Positions 43,894-54,130 of a stretch of 64,000 bases of DNA are shown piece by piece (positions within the stretch are counted from its first letter, which is position 1; every line of letters starts with the position of its first letter). This DNA is from Paenibacillus sp. Soil750 (GTDB lineage: Bacteria > Bacillota > Bacilli > Paenibacillales > NBRC-103111): contig NZ_LMSD01000001.1 of the NCBI RefSeq assembly GCF_001428045.1, positions 310,001-374,000 of the forward strand. The letters run 5' to 3'. The notes beneath the pieces are model-generated. The model saw only the letters and a program-made list of their open reading frames with translations. It was not told the origin of the DNA and did no database searches. A program made the translations under genes and the position numbers.

Positions 43894-45075
43894 ATGAAGA
43901 AAAAAATACTGTTTATTATGAACAATTTAAACTGCGGTGGAGCTGAAAAGGCGCTCATTTCTTTATTAGAGACCATAGATTACTCGATGTATGATGTGGA
44001 TGTTTATCTCCTCAGACATACGGGGTTATTCTTATCCAAACTCCCCCCAGAAGTGAATTTACTGCAAGAACCAGTTGAATATAAATACTTCGACATGTCG
44101 ATGAGAAAGGCTGTCTTTCAATGCCTTAGAAAAGGCAGTTTGAAGATTGCATTACTTCGACTACTGGCGGGCAGTATTTATGTAAGTGAGAAGAACAGAA
44201 TCAGATGTGAGCAGCGTGTCTGGAAGTATTTAGCGAAGTCACTACCTAATCTCGAAACCCACTATGACATAGCTATTGGATATTTAGAGAAGAATCCTAT
44301 TTACTTCTGCATCGATAAGGTGAAGGCTTCCAAGAAAATAGGCTTTATTCATAATGACTATGACAAGCTGGGAATGGATCCAACTCTCGATCAGGTCTAT
44401 TTCAATCAGCTTAATCACCTCGTAACCGTATCGGAAGAATGTGGTCATATTCTAAGAGAACGATTTCCAACACTAAGTCAAAACATCGAGGTTATGCATA
44501 ACATCGTTTCTCCAGCTGCAATTCATAAGCTTTCTATGGAAACCGTCAACCTCAAAGAAAAAGACATTACCATTGTATCCGTAGGCAGGTTGAATTATCA
44601 AAAGGGCTTCGAGCTTGCTGTTGAATCATGTAAAGGTCTCATTCAAGCTGGCTACCCAATCAAATGGTATATCATTGGGGAAGGTGAGGAGAGAGCATCC
44701 TTAGAAAGGCTGATCGAAAAGCATGATCTGAAAGATAACTTTATTCTTCTGGGCATTAAAGAAAATCCGTATCCTTACATAAGAGAAGCTGATATTTACG
44801 TTCAACCCTCTAAATTTGAAGGGAAGTCCATCGCCATCGATGAAGCGAAGATTCTTCAGAAGCCGATTGTTGTTACGAACTTCAGTACCGCCAAGGATCA
44901 AATCAGAAACAAAATCAATGGACTCATTGTTGCGATGACGCCTGCAGCAGTATGTGAGGGAATTAGAGAAATTATCGATAATGATGCACTAAGAAAACAA
45001 TTAATTGTAAATCTAGGTAAAGAAATGCTTGGCACAGAAACAGAGATTCTTAAACTCTACCAATTGTTTATGTAG
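43894..45075 (+). CDS. Glycosyltransferase family 4, tandem paralogue
   Basis: 393 residues. CGGAEKALISLLETIDYS, YDIAIGYLEKNPIYFCIDKVKASKKIGFIHNDY, VSVGRLNYQKGFELAVESC, QPSKFEGKSIAIDEAKILQKPIVVTNFSTAKDQI. Shares long stretches with the gene before it. Ribosome site AGTAGGATGG is moderate. Confidence 0.9.
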   Translation: MKKKILFIMNNLNCGGAEKALISLLETIDYSMYDVDVYLLRHTGLFLSKLPPEVNLLQEPVEYKYFDMSMRKAVFQCLRKGSLKIALLRLLAGSIYVSEKNRIRCEQRVWKYLAKSLPNLETHYDIAIGYLEKNPIYFCIDKVKASKKIGFIHNDYDKLGMDPTLDQVYFNQLNHLVTVSEECGHILRERFPTLSQNIEVMHNIVSPAAIHKLSMETVNLKEKDITIVSVGRLNYQKGFELAVESCKGLIQAGYPIKWYIIGEGEERASLERLIEKHDLKDNFILLGIKENPYPYIREADIYVQPSKFEGKSIAIDEAKILQKPIVVTNFSTAKDQIRNKINGLIVAMTPAAVCEGIREIIDNDALRKQLIVNLGKEMLGTETEILKLYQLFM

Positions 45076-45099
45076 CTGAAGAAAGGGGGCAGTGTCGTA

Positions 45100-46287
45100 A
45101 TGTTGCAATGGATTAGTCTGATTATTGTGAGTGTTATTATTGTTATCGCACTAATAGATCTGATTCCAATGGGTTTGGACTGGATAAATAGGATACATAT
45201 TGGTAGATATGATGATAAGCAGAAATGGAATCAATCGATAACGACGATCGGTGTGAAATGGTTGTCGCGTACACCCAAAATTAAAGTGACCGATCAAACT
45301 CGGTTAGTTGCGATTGATATGCTGCAAGGTAATTATACGAAGCATGCGATTCAGCACTGGCAAGAAGCAGCGTTGTTGCTTGGTCTAGGTGAGTATGTGA
45401 AAAGTAATGACAATCCAGCTGAGATTAAGCAAAAAATCGGGGAATATGTTCATTCCAAAATGGATGGGCAAGGCAGTTGGGCGCGGAAACCAGAATACGT
45501 CGATGCTGCTATTCTCGCGTATGCGATCATGAAGTTGGACTTTCTTGAAGTAGAACGATACAGAAACGCATTAGACGAGACTTGGCATCTCATCCAAGAT
45601 CATATTGGAAATGAAGGCTCTGTTGCATATCGCAAATTCATGGACAAATATCGGTACGTGGATACGATAGGGTTTATCTGCCCCTTCCTCGTCGCCTATG
45701 GAATCCGTTATGGGAAAGAGGAATGTGTTGAACTCGCCGTAAGACAGATTCAACATTACGAGGAGCATGGAATGTTGGAAGGGCATCATATTCCAAGCCA
45801 TGCTTATCAGATTGATAGTAAATTACCACTCGGGCTATTCGGCTGGGGAAGAGGATTGGGTTGGTTTGCAATTGGGCTTATCGATGCCTGGAATGAACTG
45901 CCTCAGGACCATACAAGCAGACCCTTGTTGGAAAAGAGCATCGTACGATTTGCTAAGTCTGCAATTGTGTTTCAACAAAAGCAAGGCAATTGGAATTGGA
46001 CTGTAACCAGAGAGGAAACAATACCAGACTCATCAACAACAGCAACACTAGGTTGGTTTATGTTGAATGCTTCACAAATCGATGAAATATCGGACATCTG
46101 CAGGCACAGTGCTAATCAAGCTATTCGCTATTTGATGAAAGCGACAAGAAGGAACGGGGCTGTGGACTTCTCTCAAGGAGATACGAAGGATATTGGAGTA
46201 TATTCGATGTTGTTTAATGTGTTGCCTTTCACGCAAGGCTTTTGTATCCGACTGATGAATGTCAAAGTTGATTCCAAGGTTGTGTGA
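45100..46287 (+). CDS. Membrane-anchored glycosyl hydrolase family 88/105-like protein
   Basis: 395 residues. One N-terminal membrane helix (ISLIIVSVIIVIALIDLIPMGL) anchors an alpha/alpha-barrel. KYRYVDTIGFICPFLVAYG and LGLFGWGRGLGWFAIGLIDAW match YteR/GH105 unsaturated-glycuronyl hydrolases. It may trim uronic-acid-containing polysaccharide at the membrane. AAAGGGGGCAGTG is the ribosome site. Overlaps the longest form of the next gene. Confidence 0.8.
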   Translation: MLQWISLIIVSVIIVIALIDLIPMGLDWINRIHIGRYDDKQKWNQSITTIGVKWLSRTPKIKVTDQTRLVAIDMLQGNYTKHAIQHWQEAALLLGLGEYVKSNDNPAEIKQKIGEYVHSKMDGQGSWARKPEYVDAAILAYAIMKLDFLEVERYRNALDETWHLIQDHIGNEGSVAYRKFMDKYRYVDTIGFICPFLVAYGIRYGKEECVELAVRQIQHYEEHGMLEGHHIPSHAYQIDSKLPLGLFGWGRGLGWFAIGLIDAWNELPQDHTSRPLLEKSIVRFAKSAIVFQQKQGNWNWTVTREETIPDSSTTATLGWFMLNASQIDEISDICRHSANQAIRYLMKATRRNGAVDFSQGDTKDIGVYSMLFNVLPFTQGFCIRLMNVKVDSKVV

Positions 46288-46322
46288 ATATGATTTCGAA
46301 AGAAGCAGAGGGGCGTAAGCTT

Positions 46323-47246
46323 ATGGCTGTAGTAAAGATAAAACATAGACTAATAATTATATGGAATTTGATGTTTGATATTAAAGATGAAATTCAGTAT
46401 CAATACAAAACGTTAATTGATCGGGTAATTAGGCTTTTCAATCGTTCTCCTGAAGTTAAGACTATTGATCAAACATTGGATGAAATTTTGAATAATAGTG
46501 CTTCTATTTGTCGGTATGGCGATGGTGAGTTTAAATTAATGATGAATACTCATATTTCGTTCCAACAAGCCAATGAGAATTTAGCGGAAAGATTAAGAGC
46601 GATTCTAAAAGCTGATGAGCCTGGATTTCTTGTATGTTTACCAGACGTATTTGAGGAATTATCACAATTTCATGATGAACCAAGAAATTATTGGTCACGA
46701 CATTTGTCCAACTATCGTTTGCAATGGTATAGACTCTTGTCGGATAAAAAAGTTTATTACAATTCATTCCTATCTCGATGCTATTACCCATTCCAAAACA
46801 AATCGGAAAGTCAGCGTTGGTTTAATCGATTAAAATTAATCTGGCTGCATAGGGACGTTGTTATTATCGAAGGGAAGAAAAGTAGGCTTGGTGTAGGGAA
46901 TGATCTATTTGAGGGAACTAACTCGATAGAGAGAATTTTAGTTCCAGAAGAAGATGCATTTAACTCATACGACAAAATCATTGCTGAAGCCAAGAAGGTT
47001 GAAAAGCACAAATTAATGTTATTGGCAATTGGACCCACTGCTACTGTTATGGCATATGACTTATACAAAGAGGGTTATCAAGCCATTGATATTGGACATG
47101 TAGATATCGAATATGAATGGTATTTGAGAGGAACGCTTACGAAGATTAGCATCGAAAATAAATATGTTTGCGAAGCTGGTGGAGGTAAGGGAGTCGGAGA
47201 AAGTCAGGATGGTAAGTATTTAAGAGAAATAAAATGTTATGTCTGA
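46323..47246 (+). CDS. GT-D type glycosyltransferase (DUF1792)
   Basis: 307 residues from ATG 46323, where AGAGGGG lies 10 bases upstream; GTG 46284 and ATG 46290 are alternatives that overlap or abut the previous stop. The conserved ASICRYGDGEFKLMM, VYYNSFLSRCYYPF, LLAIGPTATVMAYDLYKEGYQAIDIGHVDIEYEW segments match the GT-D fold (DUF1792) enzymes that extend streptococcal glycoprotein glycans. Local AT content rises from here on. Confidence 0.85.
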   Translation: MAVVKIKHRLIIIWNLMFDIKDEIQYQYKTLIDRVIRLFNRSPEVKTIDQTLDEILNNSASICRYGDGEFKLMMNTHISFQQANENLAERLRAILKADEPGFLVCLPDVFEELSQFHDEPRNYWSRHLSNYRLQWYRLLSDKKVYYNSFLSRCYYPFQNKSESQRWFNRLKLIWLHRDVVIIEGKKSRLGVGNDLFEGTNSIERILVPEEDAFNSYDKIIAEAKKVEKHKLMLLAIGPTATVMAYDLYKEGYQAIDIGHVDIEYEWYLRGTLTKISIENKYVCEAGGGKGVGESQDGKYLREIKCYV

Positions 47247-47264
47247 TTCCGTTGAGGTGGCATT

Positions 47265-48278
47265 GTGGACGAAAAAATAAGCGTTATTGTGCCCATGTAT
47301 AAAGTTGAGGAGTTTCTTCCCGGATGCATGGCCTCTATACTCAACCAAGTATATACCAATTTCGAGATAATTCTTGTAAATGACGGGTCGCCTGACAATT
47401 GCGGTGAACTTGCGGAGTCGTACGCAGCCAGGGATAAACGTATTAAAGTGATCCATAAAGCAAATGGTGGACCAAGTAGTGCGAGAAATGCTGGAATTGA
47501 GGCCGCAACTGGAAAATATATCGTATTTATTGATTCTGATGATGAGGTTTCATCGGAATATCTAAACGTACTGTATAAGACTGCCGAGCAACACCAATGT
47601 GACGTGGTTATTAGTGGATTTCAGACAATTCCAAGGAATATTATAGTTCATACTGGGTTTAAAATGAATCAAGTTATGCAAGGAAAAGAACTCGTGTTAA
47701 GTTCACCGAATGTACACTCTAACAATGACTTGTGTTATTCTTGGAGGTATTTTTATAGAACAAGCATCTTAAAAAAGAACCATATTAGATTCAACTCAAA
47801 TGTATTTATCGGTGAAGATGTCATTTTTAATTTGGAGTATCTTCTTGCATCAGAACGAGTAATCGCAATTCCAGATATCTTGTATTACTACACGGATAAT
47901 AATCCGTTGAGTGTGATGAGACTCCCTTTTAAACCCGAATTGGAGAGCAGTTTACTTTTACAACATCGAATTCGAAAGCAGATCTCTGAGAAGTTTGGTT
48001 TATTAAAAAATAAGAACTACAGGAATGACATGGCAAATTACTATATTAAAAACATATATAGATTGCTAATACAAAATGTAAAGAATAGTTCAGAAACAAA
48101 TATGAATAATGAACTACGTAGAGTGGTCAGTCACAACATGATCGTTGAAAGTGTTAAAGAAATAGGTTTTGCGTATCGGTGTGAAAACCTAAAAGAATAT
48201 ATTTACTACCTGGCTTTGAAATTTAGAGTATTTCCAATATTAATTAAAGTACATAATCGGGAATTTAGAGGTTTGTAA
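47265..48278 (+). CDS. Glycosyltransferase family 2
   Basis: 337 residues, GTG start with GAGGTGGC upstream. ISVIVPMYKVEEFLPGCMASILNQ, ILVNDGSPDNC, GGPSSARNAGIEAATGKYIVFIDSDDEV (DxD). Inverting sugar transferase, CpsI/EpsJ-like. Followed 12 bases later by the flippase. Confidence 0.92.
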   Translation: MDEKISVIVPMYKVEEFLPGCMASILNQVYTNFEIILVNDGSPDNCGELAESYAARDKRIKVIHKANGGPSSARNAGIEAATGKYIVFIDSDDEVSSEYLNVLYKTAEQHQCDVVISGFQTIPRNIIVHTGFKMNQVMQGKELVLSSPNVHSNNDLCYSWRYFYRTSILKKNHIRFNSNVFIGEDVIFNLEYLLASERVIAIPDILYYYTDNNPLSVMRLPFKPELESSLLLQHRIRKQISEKFGLLKNKNYRNDMANYYIKNIYRLLIQNVKNSSETNMNNELRRVVSHNMIVESVKEIGFAYRCENLKEYIYYLALKFRVFPILIKVHNREFRGL

Positions 48279-48290
48279 ATAGGAGATAAA

Positions 48291-49850
48291 ATGAGAGTAA
48301 AAAATTCAATCAGAAATATAAGTGCTGGTATTGGTAGTCAATTTATAATAACATTGCTTAGTTTTGTGTCCAGAACAGTATTTATAGGCGCATTGGGCAT
48401 AGAATATCTAGGTATTAATGGACTATTCTCTAATATATTGGGAATGTTAGCGCTGGCGGAAGCTGGGATTGGATCCAGTATTATTTATAGTTTGTATAAA
48501 CCAGTTGCGGAAAATAACGAAGAGAAAATTATTGTACTGATGAACTTGTATAAAAAATGTTTTCGTATCATAGCTATTGTTGTATTTTTACTTGGAATTT
48601 CCTTAATGCCTTTTCTTAACTTTTTTATGAATGATACAAATATTCAGCATGTAAACATCATTTTTTTTATTTTTCTATTAAACACGGTTTCGACTTATTT
48701 ATTCTCACATAAAATTTCTTTATTGAATGTCAGTCAAAAGGGTTATATTGTAACGGGTGTTTATTCGATATCGTCAATAATATCTACATGTATCAAAATT
48801 GGAATATTATATTTTTTGCATGATTATTTATTGTATATTATTGTTGATATTCTCATAACAATAACAACTTCAGTTATTCTGTCATTGATTGTAGACAAGA
48901 TGTATCCCTACATTAAAAACAAAGTAAGTAGTCAATTAGATCCTGAGACTAAAAGTAGTATTATAAGAAATGTGAAAGCGTTAGTGTTGCACAATATCGG
49001 TGGGTATTGTGTATTTGGAACAGATAACATCATTATTTCTAGTTTTGTCAGTGTAGCCGCAGTTGGATTATATTCCAATTATTATATGTTCATTAATATT
49101 TGTAGAACATTTATCAATCAAATTTTTGATAATATTAATCACAGTCTTGGGAACCTTGTAGCTCAAGAAAGTGATGACAAAATATATAAAATATTTAGAG
49201 TCACAATGTTTTTTAACTTTTGGATATATTCATTCTTTACTATTTTCTTGTTTATCATGTTAGATCCTATCATTACGTTATGGTTAGGGCATGATTTTCA
49301 AATGAGTAAAAGTGCAGTTATATTTATCATGTTGAATTTCTTTATATCTGGAATGAGAAAATCTATTGTTCTGGTAAAAACGACTTCGGGTATTTTTCAT
49401 CAAGATAGATATGCACCATTTTTTGAAGCTGGAGTAAATCTTGTTCTGTCTATCATCTTAGTTCAATACTTCGGGATGACAGGTGTATTCATTGGTACTT
49501 TAATTAGCACAATTGTCGTTCCTTTTTGGACAGCACCATACTTTGTATATAAGGAAGTCTTTCGAAAGCCTGTTCTGGAGTATTTCAAGATATACTTGGG
49601 ATATGTGGTTATAGGTGTTGGTATTTGGATTGTGACAAATGTATTGTGTAGCTATGTGCCAGTTAACAACTTTGTTATGCTAGTTGTTAGAAGTATAATC
49701 TGCTTTATCGTTCCGAATATATGCTATGTGCTTATATTTCGTAAAACAGATGAATGTAAATATATTTTTACGATTATGCATAAGTTAATCTTGGGTATAC
49801 GTGTGAAATTTAACCTAGATAATAAGTCTGCTATTAAAGAAAATATTTAG
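48291..49850 (+). CDS. Wzx-type polysaccharide flippase
   Basis: 519 residues with 12-14 membrane helices, PST/MVF family. N-terminus NISAGIGSQFIITLLSFVSRTVFIGALGIEYLGINGLFSNIL is typical of O-antigen and teichuronic acid flippases. Moves lipid-linked repeat units across the membrane. Markedly AT-rich. GGAGATAAA precedes the start. Last gene before a hairpin. Confidence 0.92.
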   Translation: MRVKNSIRNISAGIGSQFIITLLSFVSRTVFIGALGIEYLGINGLFSNILGMLALAEAGIGSSIIYSLYKPVAENNEEKIIVLMNLYKKCFRIIAIVVFLLGISLMPFLNFFMNDTNIQHVNIIFFIFLLNTVSTYLFSHKISLLNVSQKGYIVTGVYSISSIISTCIKIGILYFLHDYLLYIIVDILITITTSVILSLIVDKMYPYIKNKVSSQLDPETKSSIIRNVKALVLHNIGGYCVFGTDNIIISSFVSVAAVGLYSNYYMFINICRTFINQIFDNINHSLGNLVAQESDDKIYKIFRVTMFFNFWIYSFFTIFLFIMLDPIITLWLGHDFQMSKSAVIFIMLNFFISGMRKSIVLVKTTSGIFHQDRYAPFFEAGVNLVLSIILVQYFGMTGVFIGTLISTIVVPFWTAPYFVYKEVFRKPVLEYFKIYLGYVVIGVGIWIVTNVLCSYVPVNNFVMLVVRSIICFIVPNICYVLIFRKTDECKYIFTIMHKLILGIRVKFNLDNKSAIKENI

Positions 49851-49893
49851 AAATGCCACTTTACTTCCAGCTTATGGAGGCGAAGTGGCATTT
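49851..49893 (+). terminator. Hairpin after the flippase gene
   Basis: AAATGCCACTT / AAGTGGCATTT with a 21-base loop and a weak T/A run. Probable terminator of the exopolysaccharide operon. Confidence 0.75.
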
Positions 49894-50029
49894 ATTATAT
49901 CTAACCTTTCTAATCATTAAAATAGGTGGAAAGCTATGAGATTTAAGGGGACAAGAATCCACTTTATTGGGATGTAATCTGCATATAATAATTGGAACTT
50001 TATAGAAATTCAAAAGGAGGAGGATAAGG

Positions 50030-51568
50030 ATGACTTACAATACCAAGAAAGTACTTGTTGATGTAGATGGCAAACAGATTCTACAATACTTTAATGAGAT
50101 CAGTGACCAATATGAGCCGCTTCTGGGTTCAAATGGTGGAATAAAGATGCTGTTGCCAAAAGCCAAAGGATCATTTAGCGGGAGCACGAGTATAACAAAA
50201 ACCTTTACTAGTAATATGGATGGTTTTGTAATTACAAATGATGGGACATCGGATTTGTCATTTACCATTAATACTGACACGTATGTAGTTAAAGGGGGCG
50301 AAGTGTTCGATGCATTTTTTGAACCCTTTAATTCGATTCAAATCAGCACCAATTCTGCATACCGAGCGTACTGTATTCAGCTGACAAATGTACCTAAGAG
50401 TAATAACGATGTCACAGCTCCTGATAATGTAACGAATTTAGTAGCTAGTAATGTTACTGCAAATTCGTTGACGCTATCGTGGACTGCTAGTGTTTCAAAA
50501 GATGTTGCTGCGTACCAGATTTATAATGGAAACGCTTTGTTAAGTAGTGTAAGTGGAACCACATATAATGTAGCACAGCTTGCAGCTTCTACCTCGTATA
50601 CCTTCAATATTAAGGCCGTCGATACATCGAATAACATTTCCGATGGTACCCAGCTTACAGTAACGACCTCAGCTATTACACCGCCAAGTAGTGGTATTAG
50701 TAGCAAGAATATCACCGCATCAGGTGCAACAATAACATGGCCTGCAGTCGCGGGAGCAGCGTCATATGAGGTATATAATGGTTCTATCTGGCTAGCTAGC
50801 ACACCAAGTGTCAGTTATATGGTAGTTGGGTTATTAAAAAGTACGAGCTATACGTTAACGATTAAGTCAAAGAATGCTGCTGGAACGGAGTCAACCCTTG
50901 GGAATGTGTCATTTACTACAATTGCTTCAGCAACGACAGCACCTTCATTGTATTTATTTACTGATGATCTTCTAGCCACAAACATGACTTCTACGGGAAT
51001 GCTGTGGGGGGATCGAAGTGGAAACGGTTACAATGTAGGTGTGACCAAAGGGTGGCCGTATGCCAACTCTGAATTTGTTAGAAATATCCATTCAGATGGA
51101 CTGGATTTCACTTCAGACGTTGTTGTTTCTAATATCGTTTCCAATTTAACACCATTTAGTACAGATGTGTTTACGTGGGAGTTTGAATTTTTGGCTTCTA
51201 GCCCGACAACATATTACCTCCAATCTTATCAAATTGATAGTCAAGGTTATGCAATATTTTTTGCAAGTAATAGTGATTTTCACCTGCAAACAACCAATAG
51301 TTTATATACTCTATTACCAATGAACTCATCTATTTTTAACAATAAAAAACATCATTTAATTGTTACGAGTGATGGTTTGAACGTAAAAGTTTACGTAGAT
51401 AATGTATTAATTGGCAGTAATACTACCAATGGCAGAAGCGTGATTATATGTAAATACCTTAGTATCTACAATAAGGATAACGGTGGTAGATTCCGCCGCG
51501 TTAGATATTATACACGTGTTTTGACGGATGCAGAAAGAACTGCAAACTATAATGAATGTATGCTTTAA
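50030..51568 (+). CDS. Phage-tail-like protein with FN3 repeats and a LamG-like end
   Basis: 512 residues, no signal peptide. N-terminal 120 residues resemble phage baseplate or tail-attachment proteins (VDVDGKQILQYFNEISDQYEPLLGSNG). Two fibronectin type III domains (about 130-215 and 220-300; APDNVTNLVASNVTANSLTLSW). C-terminal lectin/LamG-like domain (about 305-512: YLFTDDLLAT, LVTSDGLNVKVYVDNVLIGS, RYYTRVLTDAERTANY). AAGGAGGAGGATAAGG precedes the start. Possibly binds polysaccharide; how it would leave the cell is unclear. Confidence 0.75.
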   Translation: MTYNTKKVLVDVDGKQILQYFNEISDQYEPLLGSNGGIKMLLPKAKGSFSGSTSITKTFTSNMDGFVITNDGTSDLSFTINTDTYVVKGGEVFDAFFEPFNSIQISTNSAYRAYCIQLTNVPKSNNDVTAPDNVTNLVASNVTANSLTLSWTASVSKDVAAYQIYNGNALLSSVSGTTYNVAQLAASTSYTFNIKAVDTSNNISDGTQLTVTTSAITPPSSGISSKNITASGATITWPAVAGAASYEVYNGSIWLASTPSVSYMVVGLLKSTSYTLTIKSKNAAGTESTLGNVSFTTIASATTAPSLYLFTDDLLATNMTSTGMLWGDRSGNGYNVGVTKGWPYANSEFVRNIHSDGLDFTSDVVVSNIVSNLTPFSTDVFTWEFEFLASSPTTYYLQSYQIDSQGYAIFFASNSDFHLQTTNSLYTLLPMNSSIFNNKKHHLIVTSDGLNVKVYVDNVLIGSNTTNGRSVIICKYLSIYNKDNGGRFRRVRYYTRVLTDAERTANYNECML

Positions 51569-51606
51569 TCAACAACTAAATCTGAATAGTAATGGGGTGA
51601 TGGACA

Positions 51607-54009
51607 ATGGTTTGGGTCAAAAATATTAAAAATATGGCAACAGAAAGAACCGCGTCATATTTAATTGAATTATCGAGATGGGGAATCATACAGGGACTAC
51701 CTACTAAACCCTATGTAGCTAGCCATTATATGTTAGCGGACAATAATATTCAAGGTATTAATAATGCTTTGCAATACGCGTATAACAACAACTACAGTGA
51801 GGCTGTTCTACCAAGAGGCGAATATGCGGTTTGTTATCCAAGAACACTAAATATGGTCAGTCATTTGACATTTAACCTTAACGGCTCGACGATTAAGGTT
51901 ATTTATGATTCCGATGCTAAATCACCTTTTGACACGACGAATACCTCTAACTTTTATAAGTTTGAAGGTACAGTTCTCTATTTTGATAACGTTATGAACT
52001 CTCATTTAATTAATGGGAATATTATTGGCTGCAGAGCAGACAGGAGCTATTCCAATCCAGCTGGTGAGGCAGTTCTCGAAAGTTCATATGGTGTTCAATT
52101 CCAAAGAACATCAAGTAATAATTCAATTAGAAATTGCAGTATTGGAGCTTTTACTGGTGACAGTATCAACTTTATTAGTAATTCTTTGAATGAATTAATT
52201 GAATTTGACCCGCAATTTACTTTAAATACCATCAACAATGCAACAGGTGCTCTTATACCTGCAACAAATATGTTAACCAGCAAAGCTTTTGAATTACCAG
52301 TAATTGAAGGTGGGAAATATTCGGCATTAGTTATTGGTGGTACTGGTTACGATCGTGTGATTGGAAGTATGAATAGCAAAGACTTCGATATGGCGTTCTA
52401 TAGATCAGACGGTTCGTTTATTGGAAAGATGAAGAATCAACGCGTTTATACGCCTGTTTCAATACCAAAAGGGGCTGCCACATATCGATTTGTTTTTTTT
52501 AATGAAACGAATCCAAAAAAAACATTTAATATTAGAATTATCTACGGTGATATCCCTCATCATAACATCATTAGTAATTGTGAAATTTATGGTTGTCAAC
52601 GAGGGGGAATTCAAGGTGGTGGTTCACATAATATTATTGAATACAATACCATTAGAGATACTGGTAAGGACGGTAGCAATGCGTTTTTAGATGGAGGTAC
52701 AGTATTTGCTGACCCAACTAGGTACTGTTTCAATCAGGAAGATAATTACGGGGAAGGGGTAATTATTAGGCATAACCGCTTCTATGGAAGCAGCAATGGA
52801 ATATTTGCTGGTGTATATACGATAAGCATACAAAATAATCATTTCTACAATATGACGGCAAACGGAGTTAACATGTATGCGGTTCAGCATGCAGATATTA
52901 CGGGCAATTATTTCTATAATTGTGGTAACAATATAGGCTTAATGACTGCTTATATGGAAAATCCTTATATTCATATAACTGGTAATTATATGAAAGGTGG
53001 AAGTTTAGGTTTAAGCGGCGCTAAATATAAAGTTAATTTTAGTAATAATTATTTGGTAGACTGTATTAACATGAGCATGCCTACGGAAAATGCGATCTTT
53101 CAGAATAATATAATTAGGTTTACTCAATCTTCTCTAGGCTACACGTTATTTATCGTTGATCAGGTAAAGGACTGCATTTTTGAGAACACAATTGCAACGG
53201 GGTTTAGACTCGACGCTAAAGTGTATGCATTCGATGGATGTACCTTTGATAATATTGCACTCAGTGCAGGCTCTCGGAATGAAACAACCTTAAGTGAGTT
53301 AGTAACTATTGACAAATCTACATTTAAAAATAATGCCTATCTACTGCATGATACTACAGCAGCAAAGCCCAAAAATTTGAAGGTTGCTAATTGTTCCTTT
53401 ATTGATGCAAGGGTTTGGAATTTAGTTACGAATATGGATAATGTAACTTCGATAACCTTTTTAAAGAACTGCTACTTTCAGATAAATACAAATACAGAGA
53501 TTTTCGTGAGTCAAAATAACAGCCCAACTTCGGTTACAACTATTTCATTAGAAGATTCTGTCATTGAAATTAATAATCCACAATTTGTGAGACTTCTTAC
53601 TCAGCTTTGGGGGACTGATTCAACGGTAATTTTATCATTGAAAAGAACATCAATTAGCTATAAAGGATCTTCTACTCCACTTAAATTGGTTTATTATCAA
53701 TATGCAAATGTGATGAAGAAATTCATTTCAGCTGACAACACATTTACCAATATAACCTTACCAGCTCCAGATTCCATATATATTGGGTATGATGAAACTA
53801 AAAAGTATAAACAAACGATTACTTTGACGGCTGATGGAGTGAATTATTCCGCTACAATTATCCACAATTTAACTACGAGTGAGCCCTATGTTTATTGTAC
53901 ATCCTCAACACAAGTTATTCAGCCAATCATTAGAATCGTGGATTCAAATACAATTAAAATCACTTACACACAAAGCTTAAGTTTGAGTGTGACGATTAGT
54001 AAAATATAG
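51607..54009 (+). CDS. Right-handed beta-helix protein, phage tailspike-like
   Basis: 800 residues, no signal peptide. N-terminal YLIELSRWGI..GINNALQYA..Y.EAVLPRGEYAVCYPRTLNMVSHLTFNLNG is the head segment found in phage tailspike and preneck appendage depolymerases; repeated NxI-type rungs follow (HNIISNCEIYG, HNIIEYNTIRD, ISIQNNHFYN, ADITGNYFYN). Probably a polysaccharide-binding or -cleaving protein. Paralogous to 55385. A terminator follows. Confidence 0.82.
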   Translation: MVWVKNIKNMATERTASYLIELSRWGIIQGLPTKPYVASHYMLADNNIQGINNALQYAYNNNYSEAVLPRGEYAVCYPRTLNMVSHLTFNLNGSTIKVIYDSDAKSPFDTTNTSNFYKFEGTVLYFDNVMNSHLINGNIIGCRADRSYSNPAGEAVLESSYGVQFQRTSSNNSIRNCSIGAFTGDSINFISNSLNELIEFDPQFTLNTINNATGALIPATNMLTSKAFELPVIEGGKYSALVIGGTGYDRVIGSMNSKDFDMAFYRSDGSFIGKMKNQRVYTPVSIPKGAATYRFVFFNETNPKKTFNIRIIYGDIPHHNIISNCEIYGCQRGGIQGGGSHNIIEYNTIRDTGKDGSNAFLDGGTVFADPTRYCFNQEDNYGEGVIIRHNRFYGSSNGIFAGVYTISIQNNHFYNMTANGVNMYAVQHADITGNYFYNCGNNIGLMTAYMENPYIHITGNYMKGGSLGLSGAKYKVNFSNNYLVDCINMSMPTENAIFQNNIIRFTQSSLGYTLFIVDQVKDCIFENTIATGFRLDAKVYAFDGCTFDNIALSAGSRNETTLSELVTIDKSTFKNNAYLLHDTTAAKPKNLKVANCSFIDARVWNLVTNMDNVTSITFLKNCYFQINTNTEIFVSQNNSPTSVTTISLEDSVIEINNPQFVRLLTQLWGTDSTVILSLKRTSISYKGSSTPLKLVYYQYANVMKKFISADNTFTNITLPAPDSIYIGYDETKKYKQTITLTADGVNYSATIIHNLTTSEPYVYCTSSTQVIQPIIRIVDSNTIKITYTQSLSLSVTISKI

Positions 54010-54031
54010 TATGAAGATTATTAATTATGAT

Positions 54032-54052
54032 GCACCTCATGGTGCTTTTTTT
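54032..54052 (+). terminator. Intrinsic terminator after the first beta-helix gene
   Basis: GCACC TCAT GGTGC followed by seven T. Confidence 0.88.
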
Positions 54053-54053
54053 G

Positions 54054-54082
54054 TTGTAAAGAACAGAAAATTATGATAATGT
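54054..54082 (+). promoter_or_regulatory. Possible promoter of the acyltransferase gene
   Basis: TTGTAA, 17 bases, TAATGT, with the palindrome starting at the end of the -10. A second -10-like TATAAT lies at 54108. Confidence 0.45.
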
Positions 54083-54096
54083 TCTTTATAAAGAAC
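54081..54096 (+). promoter_or_regulatory. SinR-like operator at the acyltransferase gene
   Basis: GTTCTTTATAAAGAAC, perfect palindrome, flanked by T and A (TGTT..AACA). An AAAGAAC half-site lies at 54058-54064. Confidence 0.78.
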
Positions 54097-54130
54097 ATTT
54101 GTGTAATTATAATAGTGGTGGGGTGTTTAT

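Noticed and set aside
49921..50010. SinR-like site before the FN3 protein gene
   Set aside because: GGAACTTTATAGAAATTC resembles the motif only loosely; neither half-site matches.
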